A stretch of DNA of 64,000 nucleotides from the NCBI GenBank assembly GCA_046296415.1, contig JBKBLN010000001.1, forward strand, positions 434,001-498,000, written 5' to 3'. The stretch is from CAYNRA01 sp046296415 (lineage in GTDB: Bacteria > Bacteroidota > Bacteroidia > Cytophagales > Spirosomataceae). Positions 7,765 through 16,687 of the stretch are shown here, one piece after another. A program made the translations under genes and the position numbers. The notes under the pieces are model-generated. The model did not search any database, was not told the DNA's origin, and worked only from the letters and a program-made list of their open reading frames with translations. The stretch's first letter is position 1, and every line of letters starts with the position of its first letter.

Positions 7765-10170
7765 TTAGAAGGATATTTGATAAGATAGAATAGGGGTCAG
7801 TCCCGAGCCCTTTCGGATGAATTGGATTTGTTGAAGTACAGGGTTGTATTGAATTCGGCTAATGTTTTGATGATGGGTTACGTTTTGAACATCCAGTGCC
7901 CATTGATGTGTCCTATTTTTATTTTGTAGGAAAAAGCTGACTCGCCCATCCAGTCGGCGGTAATTGGGTGCCCAGAGCGAATTGAATTGGTCATAATCCG
8001 GGATAAAAAGGCCTAGTTGATTTGTTTTCTCAAGATTCGGGGGAGAATACCGAACCCCGCCGTTGAGAAGTCCCCGAAGTCCAAATTGCCATCGTTTGTT
8101 TTCCCCAATCGGTATTTCTCTTCCCAGCGTAAAGGCAGATGAGAAACGATCATCAAATTGTGTTGGAAATTGTCTTCCTGAAAAATCTTGAAAACGAGCT
8201 TTAGCAATACTTCCCGTAGCCAGAAAGTAGAAGTTTTTTAGAAAAATTTTTTCAATTGTAAAATCCACACCTTGGGTATAACCACGACCCGTTGCGGAAA
8301 GATTGGTGGCCTCCGGATATCCGTCGGAATAGTTGAGCATCCAAAAAGGGTTTTCTCGTTCAGTTTGTACCAGTACTCGGCTTTGCGTTTGGTAGTAAAC
8401 TTCGGTGGTTAGTTTAAGTTGGTTTTTTAGGAGAAAGCGATGGCTGAGTACCCAGTGGGTGCTTTTGGGAAAAGGTAACGTTTGGTTTGGGTACCGATAC
8501 ATGGAGCCATTCTCCTGGTTGGTTCGTTCACTAACAAAGTAGGTACTTAATGGAAGCAATTGAGCATGTTGGCCATAGGATATAGCTACAATATGGGTGG
8601 GGAGAGGGGTAAATTTAAGTGCAATGCGTGGCTCAAGCGATTTGGACTGATTGAAGAAAAAGTGCATGTAATGACCTCCTGCTTGCATGTGCAGACGGTC
8701 ACTGAGTCGATACAGGACGGTGAAATACGCATTGAGTAAGGATGAAACTCCTTTTCCGTTGAACCACCACAATCCCAGGTTTTTTGGGGAGTCAGGATAG
8801 AAAGCCCATTTTTTGGGCAATACTTCTTTATTGAAATCAAAATACATGCCTTGCCATTGAATTCCAGATTTAAATGTAGTCCTCGTCCCTATTTTTTGAA
8901 TGACGCTTATTTGGCCAATCAATCGATGATCGATGTAACGTTCCGAATTATACCGGAATCGCTCATTCTTCATGGATAGAGTATCAGATGTTCTTCGAAT
9001 GGTACTTTGGGTATAAGCTAAGGAATAAGTCAGATTAGAATTGTGGCTCGGGTGACGACGATGGACCAGACCTAGGATGTGGGTGGCTGATCGCCGAATT
9101 CGGTCTTCCCAATCGTCTATTTCCCCTATGGTACGTTCTAGAGGAGGCTGCAAAGGTAAGGCCCGGTCCAAACTTTTTCCTGAAACACCCCAGAAAGACG
9201 TTTGGTTTCTGGTGGATTTTCCTTTTGAACTGACATGAAAAGAAAAATCCGAGAACGTATTAATTTTTCGGTTGTCGGCTATATAAAAAAGGAGCCATTG
9301 AAGCATTCCTAAAGTGGAGTATCGATAATTCAAAAGGAAGGATGATTTAGACTTTTGGATGGGTCCTTCGGCTGAGACATCTACACCAATGAAGCTTGAG
9401 CGGAAACGATAGTTGGTATGCTGATCGTTTCCTTCCCTCAGTTTCATATCGAAAGAGGCCGAAAGAGCGTTGCCAAATTCGGCGGGCATGGCGCCGGAAT
9501 AAAAGTCGGACTTCCCTGTAACGTACGAGCTAAAAATAGAAACACCCCCACCACTGGCTCCATGTTTGGCAAAATGATTGGGGTTGGGGACATCCACACC
9601 TTCAATTCGCCACGACACACCAAAAGGGGAATTTCCACGTACAATGATGGGATTCTCTAGGTCATTTCGTCCACCTTGAACACCCGCAAAGCTAAGGGCT
9701 GCCCGTGCAGGATCCTGAAGCGCGACGGGGTAGCGATCTGTCTCCTCTGGAGTAAACGAACGAGCACTTAAAAAGGCAAATGGATTATGGGGTTCGTTGG
9801 CAGTGAGTTGAGCTTGCCCGAACACCTGAAGAGTTGGAAGTTGAATAGTAGCCTCCGAAAGAAACATAGGTACATGATACACCCGCTCACTTTCAATCAG
9901 CATAGATTCTGAGACTGTGGCCTTATATCCATCTTTTCTGGCCACGACAAAATACCGTCCAAAGGGAATGTCTGAAAAAACACACCGGCCTGTGGAGTCA
10001 GAATGACGGGTCTGAAGGGTAGGATAAAGTTGAACAGTGCAATCCATTAGGGTGGATTTTGTTTCAGCGGATTGAAGGGTAACAATGAGTTGGGCGGGCT
10101 CCTGAGCTCGACCTAGTGAAGAGTATATCCAGAACAAGCCGACCAAAATTCCTTTGGGTATGATTTTCAA
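7765..10170 (-). CDS. TonB-dependent outer-membrane receptor with carboxypeptidase-like N-terminal domain
   Basis: An 801-residue exported protein. The signal peptide covers about 1-22 (ends GRAQ). Residues 25-110 form a carboxypeptidase regulatory-like domain (SVQ-type: DSTGRCVFSDIPFGRYFVVARKDGY). A plug domain follows at about 140-245 (PIIVRGNSPFG, RIEGVDVPNPNH, FGNALSASFDMKLREG), then a long beta-barrel ending in an aromatic residue (LSYQISF). No SusD-like lipoprotein lies next to it, so this is not a typical polysaccharide locus. The substrate cannot be read from the sequence. Confidence 0.9.
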   Translation of the reverse strand: MKIIPKGILVGLFWIYSSLGRAQEPAQLIVTLQSAETKSTLMDCTVQLYPTLQTRHSDSTGRCVFSDIPFGRYFVVARKDGYKATVSESMLIESERVYHVPMFLSEATIQLPTLQVFGQAQLTANEPHNPFAFLSARSFTPEETDRYPVALQDPARAALSFAGVQGGRNDLENPIIVRGNSPFGVSWRIEGVDVPNPNHFAKHGASGGGVSIFSSYVTGKSDFYSGAMPAEFGNALSASFDMKLREGNDQHTNYRFRSSFIGVDVSAEGPIQKSKSSFLLNYRYSTLGMLQWLLFYIADNRKINTFSDFSFHVSSKGKSTRNQTSFWGVSGKSLDRALPLQPPLERTIGEIDDWEDRIRRSATHILGLVHRRHPSHNSNLTYSLAYTQSTIRRTSDTLSMKNERFRYNSERYIDHRLIGQISVIQKIGTRTTFKSGIQWQGMYFDFNKEVLPKKWAFYPDSPKNLGLWWFNGKGVSSLLNAYFTVLYRLSDRLHMQAGGHYMHFFFNQSKSLEPRIALKFTPLPTHIVAISYGQHAQLLPLSTYFVSERTNQENGSMYRYPNQTLPFPKSTHWVLSHRFLLKNQLKLTTEVYYQTQSRVLVQTERENPFWMLNYSDGYPEATNLSATGRGYTQGVDFTIEKIFLKNFYFLATGSIAKARFQDFSGRQFPTQFDDRFSSAFTLGREIPIGENKRWQFGLRGLLNGGVRYSPPNLEKTNQLGLFIPDYDQFNSLWAPNYRRLDGRVSFFLQNKNRTHQWALDVQNVTHHQNISRIQYNPVLQQIQFIRKGSGLTPILSYQISF

Positions 10171-10220
10171 TTTTTGAGCTAGAAAGTTTAGTTAAGGAAT
10201 TTAGGGAAGAATTTTCAAAA

Positions 10221-10256
10221 AATAAAAAAATGGATCGACGTATTAGGCCAATCCAT
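10221..10256 (-). terminator. Probable terminator of the accessory ABC operon
   Basis: On the minus strand ATGGAT pairs with ATCCAT (10230-10235 with 10251-10256), followed by an AT-rich stretch dominated by T (10221-10230). It sits 12 bases after the last gene of the operon and separates it from the TonB receptor. Confidence 0.6.
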
Positions 10257-10267
10257 CATATTGATTA

Positions 10268-10513
10268 TTAAGTGATTAGTTTGATTTCTACGATATGAAT
10301 TTTATCTCGAGTCCCATGATAAATTAAATAGATAAAAAGGGGAATAATAAAAAACAGAAAACCAAGGGCGACAAGAATCGGATTCAATTCTTTATCCTTA
10401 CGTAGTACAGCTTTTGTTTGATTTTTCTCAATTAGATCAAACCCCTTGGTTTGAAAATACAAACATTTGGTCTCCAACTCAGCAAAGCTAGCCACTTCGA
10501 TACTCCTCAACAT
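10268..10513 (-). CDS. Small membrane protein of unknown function, last gene of the ABC operon
   Basis: An 81-residue protein that I do not recognise. The N-terminal half is soluble (FAELETKCLYFQTKGFDLIEK), then NPILVALGFLFFIIPLFIYLIYH forms a hydrophobic stretch long enough for one membrane span or a tight hairpin, and a short charged tail follows. Its ATG overlaps the stop of the upstream gene by 7 bases (ATGTTGA), implying translational coupling. Its role probably follows from that partner. Confidence 0.7.
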   Translation of the reverse strand: MLRSIEVASFAELETKCLYFQTKGFDLIEKNQTKAVLRKDKELNPILVALGFLFFIIPLFIYLIYHGTRDKIHIVEIKLIT

Positions 10514-11016
10514 GCACTTTCTTGAATTTTAGTCCAACCAAAAAACATGAGAGCAATAGAGGTGTAGGCGATATATTCCGCCATAGCGCCACCAATGAGG
10601 GGAATGAAATCAACGAGGCCGACTAGAATCGCGAAACCCATGGCCACGAAAATATACGTTACGCCTGATTTTCCGAATGATGTCAACACATCAGATTTTC
10701 GAATATCCAACATTCCAAAAATTTGATATACAAAACTGATGACATAGAAAATATAAGAAAATGCTCCTAAGACGGGGATTAAATCGATGGCCGAACCAAT
10801 CAAACCAATGATCGCTGCAATACGAAGTTTGGAAGCACCTTTTTTGATTTGAAAGTCGGACTCTTTGCTAAGCCGGTTGTAACCACTGAATAAAATAATG
10901 AATCCGAAAATACTGAAAAGTACAGAAGCCATTCCATCGGTGATTCCTGAAATAATGGAAATTAAGGTACCTGCAATGATATAGGTAATGGATAGAAAAG
11001 AGATTTTTGAGGTCAT
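10507..11016 (-). CDS. Polytopic membrane protein of unknown function
   Basis: A 169-residue protein with about five hydrophobic segments and no recognised motif. Two internal segments resemble each other (AIIGLIGSAIDLIPVLGAFSYI and AILVGLVDFIPLIGGAMAEYI), suggesting an internal duplication around an IDLIPxxG or VDFIPxxG turn. It is coupled to the 81-residue protein by a 7-base overlap. A 59-base AT-rich gap without a clear hairpin separates it from the CxxC protein upstream, so it is probably part of the same transcript. Confidence 0.72.
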   Translation of the reverse strand: MTSKISFLSITYIIAGTLISIISGITDGMASVLFSIFGFIILFSGYNRLSKESDFQIKKGASKLRIAAIIGLIGSAIDLIPVLGAFSYIFYVISFVYQIFGMLDIRKSDVLTSFGKSGVTYIFVAMGFAILVGLVDFIPLIGGAMAEYIAYTSIALMFFGWTKIQESAC

Positions 11017-11075
11017 TGTTTGATTAGTTTAAGTATATATAATTTAATTGGAAAAACGTAATGAATGGAATGGGT

Positions 11076-11315
11076 TTATTTACTTTTTCGACCTAAAAAC
11101 AAAGCACCAATACCTACGACTAACAGAAAGAATGTGGTGGTTAATGCTTTTTGTCCGGCTTCTTGATCCTCATAGTTTACTTCTACGGGACAGGTAGGGC
11201 ATTCAACAGAAGTACTTCCTTGTTTGGATGTCTGAATTCTAGTGATGCCATAAAATGCGGTGATAATCGCAAAAATGAGGCAAACAATACCAAGGGTTAG
11301 GGATACTTTTCTCAT
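11076..11315 (-). CDS. Small double-membrane-span protein with a CPTC motif
   Basis: A 79-residue protein. I chose the ATG at 11315 because it lies 4 bases after the stop of the peptidoglycan-binding gene and begins a good signal-like helix (MRKVSLTLGIVCLIFAII). The frame continues upstream for 47 codons, but that part lies inside the neighbouring gene. Two hydrophobic helices (about 5-23 and 58-73) flank a 35-residue loop with ECPTCPVEV, a possible redox or metal-binding CxxC. The C-terminal GIGALFLGRKSK looks like a stop-transfer tail. Family not recognised. Confidence 0.7.
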   Translation of the reverse strand: MRKVSLTLGIVCLIFAIITAFYGITRIQTSKQGSTSVECPTCPVEVNYEDQEAGQKALTTTFFLLVVGIGALFLGRKSK

Positions 11316-11319
11316 CGGT

Positions 11320-11928
11320 TTATTTTTGTAGAATTTGCTCTTTTGTTTGGGAATCAATTGGAATACGGCAAGAATACAAGCCATACGCGGGTTGAATGGA
11401 ATGATCTTTTTGGAACTTACGTATGGCTCTTTCTGTACTTTTCCCACAAATACCATCTATGTTTCCTCGATAATACCCATACTCAGCCAAAGCCAGTTGT
11501 AGACTAGCTAAGAGAAGTCGTTCCTCTACCATAACCTTTGATTTCAATTCCATCTCCCAAGTCGTGGAGGATGCGTCTGTTCGGTGAAACAATACTTGCT
11601 CCTTTGGAATGTATAGGGTCATGGTTGTCTTGCCATCCTGTGATTCTACTAAATAATCAAAATCGCGAATGGAACGTCCTACTAGGGGATTGGAGGCTAA
11701 AGGCTGAATGGTAGTTTGTTGGGGTGTGGCATCTGTGGCATTCTTGAAGAAATTGTCCAACTTTTGTATAATTAACTGAACGCTTGGATCTTCCGAAAGA
11801 ATTACTAAAGCTTGTCCAGCTAAGGTGATAGTTTTGACAAATAAGAAAGCATTGTATCCATTAATTAACGAACAAGACTGGCAAAATAAAGCCACGCCGA
11901 CATACAATGAAAGTAGTTTAGTTCTCAT
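11320..11928 (-). CDS. Putative lipoprotein with C-terminal peptidoglycan-binding domain
   Basis: A 202-residue protein with a signal sequence whose end (ALFCQSC, Cys19) resembles a lenient lipobox. The middle part is not recognised. From about residue 140 the sequence GYYRGNIDGICGKSTERAIRKFQ matches the PG_binding_1 repeat (G-x-IDG-x-x-G-x-x-T-x-x-AIR-x-FQ), so the protein can be expected to grip the cell wall. Its start overlaps the stop of the permease gene by 4 bases. This places a wall-anchored envelope component in the same operon as an ABC transporter. Confidence 0.8.
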   Translation of the reverse strand: MRTKLLSLYVGVALFCQSCSLINGYNAFLFVKTITLAGQALVILSEDPSVQLIIQKLDNFFKNATDATPQQTTIQPLASNPLVGRSIRDFDYLVESQDGKTTMTLYIPKEQVLFHRTDASSTTWEMELKSKVMVEERLLLASLQLALAEYGYYRGNIDGICGKSTERAIRKFQKDHSIQPAYGLYSCRIPIDSQTKEQILQK

Positions 11929-12707
11929 CTTACCTTGGAGTAAATTAGTTCAAGAATAGAATTTTTGATCAAATAGATGCCTAGTAGAACTAAAGCCACC
12001 CAAATAGAAGATTCATAACTCCGGACAATGGAGGGGCTAATCTCTTCAAAATTTAATATGGGTTGATTGTGGGGGAAATACGTCCAGATTTTTTTGGTAT
12101 GCTCTTTAAAAAAGCCCAATAGAATGGGGAAAAATGAAAAGGTTGTCGCTAATACCAAGGACATATCCCTACTCAATCGATGAAAGGAGGTGAAGGTTAA
12201 CGTTAAACTACCAGATAAAAGTAAAAAGCCTAAAAAGCCAAGGATCGATGGTTGAAAAGATGAAATGGTCAGTTGATGATAGGTTGAAAATAGAAAGGAC
12301 CAAAAGACGGAAAGTAAGGCGAATGAACCTGCAACCCAAAGTAAAAAAACAACACGGCTTAGGGCTAAGGATAGATGCGAAGTTCGATTGAGTTTCAACC
12401 AAAGCGTTTGACTAATGCTGAAGCTATTGGCCAATTTAAACTGAATCTTTGGGATCCAAAAAAAGAAAAGAAAGATGATCCAAAAGTTAATAAAAGTTCG
12501 ATGAAATAAAACCTTCAGTACGGTTGATCTGGGATCGTCGTATTCTAGTAGACTCCCAAAGGCTCGTAAGGAATTGTATTTTTCGTCCCATTGAAAAATA
12601 AAACTGATACAAACAAATAGAAGATAAATAAGCCAAGACGAGGGTCCTCTGAAGGTCTGTTTCAGCCAAATTTTATTAAGTATGTACACATGAGTCAGCA
12701 TGTTCAT
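11925..12707 (-). CDS. ABC transporter permease-like membrane protein
   Basis: A 260-residue protein with about six hydrophobic segments, including FINFWIIFLFFFWIP, VVFLLWVAGSFALLSVFWSFL and ILGFLGFLLLSGSLTLTF. No specific family motif is visible, but it overlaps the ATPase gene by 4 bases at its start and the lipoprotein gene by 4 bases at its end. I infer an ABC-2-like exporter permease from size, topology and context. The direction of transport and the substrate are unknown. Confidence 0.75.
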   Translation of the reverse strand: MNMLTHVYILNKIWLKQTFRGPSSWLIYLLFVCISFIFQWDEKYNSLRAFGSLLEYDDPRSTVLKVLFHRTFINFWIIFLFFFWIPKIQFKLANSFSISQTLWLKLNRTSHLSLALSRVVFLLWVAGSFALLSVFWSFLFSTYHQLTISSFQPSILGFLGFLLLSGSLTLTFTSFHRLSRDMSLVLATTFSFFPILLGFFKEHTKKIWTYFPHNQPILNFEEISPSIVRSYESSIWVALVLLGIYLIKNSILELIYSKVR

Positions 12708-13519
12708 AGGGCATTGATAGTTAAATTCACTGATTCTTTGGATTGCAGGGAATCTTTTAGAAGTTCTGAAAAACGATTTTTAACGATCCCCATTTTTAAT
12801 TCAACTTCTTGATTGTCCCTGCCTTGAATGCATGTCGATAACTTAAATTGGGGGGAGGGTGACTTAATTAGCTTTTGTTCATTAAATGCCCAAACATCGT
12901 CAGTAAGTGTATCAATCTCGCCTAAATCATGTGAAATTAAGAGCAATGTATTCGTTGAATTTTGATAAAATTGGGTAAGTAGGTTCATTATAAATGAACT
13001 GGTAACCTGATCCAAACCATCGAGGGGTTCATCCAGTAAAAGAATCTGAGGTTTTCGGAGAAAGGTAAGGGTCGCCATGAGCCGTTTTCGCTGGCCTTTG
13101 GAGAGTTGATCTACTCTACGGTGTAAAAAAGTAGTCAATCCTAGATTTTCAATGAGCTTTTCCCGATCTGCTTTGGAGGATGGATACAGTTGCTGAATTA
13201 CCTCCAACATTTCCTGGACCGTCCAATCATGGGGAAGTCCCATTTGTTCTGTACTGTACCCTGGGTCACCGATATATCCGATCGAAGGATGATGATGTCG
13301 CCACCGGATCTTTTGCCCAAACAGAGATATGCTTCCTTTTTGGGGCGAAAATAGTCCGAGAATGAGTTTGGTAAGTGTCGATTTCCCACATCCATTCGGC
13401 CCCCAAATTCCAATCTTCTGGCCTTCATGAATCGTCAAGTTCACTCCATCCAATAAGGGTTGTTTTTCACCCGGATAATTGAATACGACATCGTGCAGTT
13501 GAATGATGGGAAGGGACAT
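12704..13519 (-). CDS. ABC transporter ATP-binding protein
   Basis: A 271-residue nucleotide-binding subunit, first gene of the operon. Walker A GPNGCGKST is at 40-48, the signature reads LSKGQ (139-143) rather than LSGGQ, Walker B ILLLDEP is at 159-165, the D-loop LDGLD follows and the switch histidine is H197 (ISHD). The Q-loop region reads GYIGDPGYST with no obvious glutamine at the usual place. About 60 residues follow the switch region. The nearest relatives are probably efflux or immunity-type ABC ATPases. Confidence 0.92.
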   Translation of the reverse strand: MSLPIIQLHDVVFNYPGEKQPLLDGVNLTIHEGQKIGIWGPNGCGKSTLTKLILGLFSPQKGSISLFGQKIRWRHHHPSIGYIGDPGYSTEQMGLPHDWTVQEMLEVIQQLYPSSKADREKLIENLGLTTFLHRRVDQLSKGQRKRLMATLTFLRKPQILLLDEPLDGLDQVTSSFIMNLLTQFYQNSTNTLLLISHDLGEIDTLTDDVWAFNEQKLIKSPSPQFKLSTCIQGRDNQEVELKMGIVKNRFSELLKDSLQSKESVNLTINAL

Positions 13520-13623
13520 AAGGTGTTTTTGATTTTAATCTAACCTTAAAAATTTGTACAATTTCTAAAATTGAAAGGGTTGATTTGGTATTCTAATTAA
13601 TCAATGATGGGAAATAAAAGTCA

Positions 13624-14784
13624 TTATTTTCCATTCCAACCAATTGAAATAAAATAGTCAACATAGGGTTGAGTACTTCCTGAAGAATTTGTGCCCAGCT
13701 TTCCTCTACCTAACTTAACTCCAAAGGATGTAGTCACATTTTTTCCTACATATTTTGTGATTAGTTGATTGTCGTCGTAAATAAAAAGCGTTTTCTTTGA
13801 GAAGGTCCAAAACCAGCTATCTGCAGGTTCGGCATAAGAAAAAACAGGCTTTGTAGGATAGGTAAAATCCGTCTTACTTTGAAAAAATAATTCCTCGTTC
13901 TCACCTGATGATCCATTCGATTTTAAATCTTTTAACGAATAAAGATCATTTACTGTTTTATCATTGATTAGCTCACCAATATCGGTATCATTAATTCCTC
14001 TATTCCACATATAAATTACATTAATTTTGGGTATGGGCACTTTTAGAACTTCCTCAATTTTAGCACGTATACCTTCAAGATTTTTTTCAAAACTCCCTAG
14101 GTATTTTTCGGGTGCATAATTTACGATTGAGTTATCTATTTGTGCTGTTACTTCATATTGCCTTGTAGTTCCATCTTCTGCAGTTAGTGTATATGTTTTT
14201 GGCTTAGAGAAATCAGATACAGTTTCGATAGGTGAAATGGTTGTTCGATCCGATAAACCGATAAGAGGTGATAATCTAGTCAAGTCTGTATTTCTAGGTA
14301 CGATAACTAAGACCTTTGAGTTTGCCTCATCTATTTTCCCTACATACCTAATCCCATTAATTATAAAATCAAAAAACCGAAAAAACTTATCAGAAAGTTT
14401 TCGATTTTGTACGATTACCGTCATCACACTTTTGCTTCCATCTTCTGCTGTTATTGTAAACCTAACTGGATTTGTAAAATTATGGATAGTTCCGGAAGTA
14501 GGGACTGAAGTGGCACCTTTTGGCAAGTCAAACGAAAAAGCGATCGAGTTGAGACTGATATTAGCTGGTACAGAAAAAGTGTAGGTGTTTGTGCTCGGAT
14601 CGTAGTTTTGTATAGCATCCGCTACCGAAAGACTTGGATTGCTTATATTTTTGTCTGAACTCTTTGGAGGTTCGGCAATCACCCCCGTACAGCCAGCTGA
14701 AAAAGCCATCAGTTTTCCTAGGTAAAAAAGCAATTGTAAATACGTCGGAATGGCTAATCGTGTAGATAAAAATTTGATCTTCAT
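13624..14784 (-). CDS. DUF5018-like lipoprotein
   Basis: A 386-residue exported lipoprotein. I chose the ATG at 14784 because it precedes a signal peptide ending in a proper lipobox FSAGC (28-32); the frame continues upstream to 14838. Two tandem copies of an Ig-like module can be read, each ending in a TITAEDGSKSVMTVIV or TLTAEDGTTRQYEVTA strand, as in DUF5018-type surface lipoproteins. The C-terminal part (about 200-386) is not recognised. The gene is AT-rich like the ABC operon that follows 104 bases downstream on the same strand, so it may belong to the same accessory block. Confidence 0.78.
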   Translation of the reverse strand: MKIKFLSTRLAIPTYLQLLFYLGKLMAFSAGCTGVIAEPPKSSDKNISNPSLSVADAIQNYDPSTNTYTFSVPANISLNSIAFSFDLPKGATSVPTSGTIHNFTNPVRFTITAEDGSKSVMTVIVQNRKLSDKFFRFFDFIINGIRYVGKIDEANSKVLVIVPRNTDLTRLSPLIGLSDRTTISPIETVSDFSKPKTYTLTAEDGTTRQYEVTAQIDNSIVNYAPEKYLGSFEKNLEGIRAKIEEVLKVPIPKINVIYMWNRGINDTDIGELINDKTVNDLYSLKDLKSNGSSGENEELFFQSKTDFTYPTKPVFSYAEPADSWFWTFSKKTLFIYDDNQLITKYVGKNVTTSFGVKLGRGKLGTNSSGSTQPYVDYFISIGWNGK

Positions 14785-14953
14785 GTTTAATTCATTTGAG
14801 AACAAATAAATCAGTTTTGAATCTTTATGAAGCCTCATCCTTCACCAACCTAAAGTAAACCTTAAGGAATTCCATCAATTACTTAACCAATAAATTAAGC
14901 TTCTGATTATTAGAAAATTAAGTTTAATTTGTGGTGTATTTTAGCCTATTCCC

Positions 14954-16687
14954 ATGAAGTTAATAAACCGTTTGTGTCTACTAGTTGGGTGTTTCATGTA
15001 CCAGGCTGGGTGGGCACAGCCCCAGACGTATGAGCTCAGAAAACAGGAAGCCGAGGAATTAATTGCTCAAGGGCACCGATGGAACCGACCACAAACTTTG
15101 GCCGAAGGTTATTTTCGATTAGGAAAATTAGCGGATGGTATCGGCGATTTCCAGCAGGCCAAAAGCTGGTTCCAAAAAGCAAGATTGCTTTACCTGAAAC
15201 AACAAGATAAGAAGAATTTGGCGCGTGTTCTGAACCGACTTTCAAGCATCGCCTACAAAGAAAAAAATCATATGGAAGCTCGACAATTGATCTTTCAAAT
15301 GATTGAAGTTTCCGCTGAAATTAAGGATACACGTCTATTGGCCATAGGGCTGGTGTCCAAAAGTATGAGCGATGTGGAATGGTCGATCGCTAAACGGGAT
15401 ACGACGGGTTTGTTTAATCGTGTTTTTTCTGATTTCAAAAAGGCAAAACAAGTTGGAACCTCACTTGAGGATGAGGCATTTTTAGCGGACATGAATCTAG
15501 GTTTTGCCGGGATGTTCCTTACCCTACATCATCCTGAATTGGCCTTGGAGCTGTACTTACGTCTGAAAAAATTCTATGACACACAACCGTTCCAACAACC
15601 TAAATTGATTTACTACCTGAATACCGCGGATGCCTACTTGGCACTTCAAATGCCCAATAAAGCATACGAATATCTCACTCCAGTCAGAAAAATAGTCGAT
15701 GATTCTCATTATCCAGATTATTCTCCCCGTATTCGGTATCATGAAGTGGTTTCCCAGTATTTTACCCGTGTTAATCAACCTGACTCGGCACTCCATCACC
15801 TTAAAATATGGAAAAATTTAATCCAAGAATTTACCGTCCAAGAGAATATAAAGAACCAAGCCTTGGCGAATAGCCAACGAAATTTACAAGCCAACCGAGT
15901 GGAACTTGATATCGCCAAAGAAAAAATTCAGGTCGAAAAGAAACTACGGTACTGGCAACAAATCGCCTTGTTTATTTTACTGACATTCTTGCTTTTGTTG
16001 GCAGGATTGATCCTTTATTTAATTAAGTTATCGACGCGCTATCGAAAACTTAGTCAGCAAAACGATCTATTAGTTAGAGAACAAAGCCATCGAATGAAGA
16101 ATAACCTTCAAATGGTTTCGAGTTTGTTAAGTATGCAGGCCAGAATGGCTGGAGACCCTCGTATGGTGACTATGATTGATGAAGTTAAGTTGCGTTTAGA
16201 GACCATGGTTTTGCTTCATAAACAAGTATATTCCAACCAGGAACTTTTGAAAACTAACTTTCGCGAGTTGGTCGTTCGTCTGATCGAAGCCGCTCAGGTT
16301 AGCTTTGGGATTTCCAATCTTTCATGGTCTATCGAAGATTGGGAAGATGAGTTTGAATTTGATCAAGGATTATTGGTCATCCTGATCTTGAATGAACTGA
16401 TCACCAACGCCTGCAAATACGCCTTTAATCAACATTCAAATCCCGAATTGCTGATTCGTCTCATCCAAGAAGAAGGGAACTGGCAGGTGATGGTTCAGGA
16501 TAATGGAATGAGACCTATATCCAATCCGGATTTGATTCATCAAAAACAAACGTTTGGATTTCGTATGATCTCCTTGTTACTTGACCAACTTGGAGGCCGT
16601 TGGGAATATCGGTACGAAAATGGCTCAACTTTTTTACTATACCTACCTAAACATGAAACCCACATCGATTTTGATCGTAGAAGATGA
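14954..16687 (+). CDS. TPR-containing sensor histidine kinase, HisKA_2 type
   Basis: A 577-residue kinase. The signal peptide covers about 1-21 (AGWAQ), the periplasmic sensor (30-320) has tetratricopeptide-like helices (YFRLGKLADGIGDFQQAKSWF, NLARVLNRLSSIAYK), a membrane span lies at about 336-357, a short coiled coil follows, and the dimerisation segment HRMKNNLQMVSSLLSMQ starts with phosphoacceptor H379. This is the HisKA_2 form, not the classical HExxT form. The ATPase domain has NELITNACKYAF (N box), QDNGM and GFRMISLL (G boxes). It overlaps its response regulator gene by 35 bases. Confidence 0.92.
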   Translation: MKLINRLCLLVGCFMYQAGWAQPQTYELRKQEAEELIAQGHRWNRPQTLAEGYFRLGKLADGIGDFQQAKSWFQKARLLYLKQQDKKNLARVLNRLSSIAYKEKNHMEARQLIFQMIEVSAEIKDTRLLAIGLVSKSMSDVEWSIAKRDTTGLFNRVFSDFKKAKQVGTSLEDEAFLADMNLGFAGMFLTLHHPELALELYLRLKKFYDTQPFQQPKLIYYLNTADAYLALQMPNKAYEYLTPVRKIVDDSHYPDYSPRIRYHEVVSQYFTRVNQPDSALHHLKIWKNLIQEFTVQENIKNQALANSQRNLQANRVELDIAKEKIQVEKKLRYWQQIALFILLTFLLLLAGLILYLIKLSTRYRKLSQQNDLLVREQSHRMKNNLQMVSSLLSMQARMAGDPRMVTMIDEVKLRLETMVLLHKQVYSNQELLKTNFRELVVRLIEAAQVSFGISNLSWSIEDWEDEFEFDQGLLVILILNELITNACKYAFNQHSNPELLIRLIQEEGNWQVMVQDNGMRPISNPDLIHQKQTFGFRMISLLLDQLGGRWEYRYENGSTFLLYLPKHETHIDFDRRR

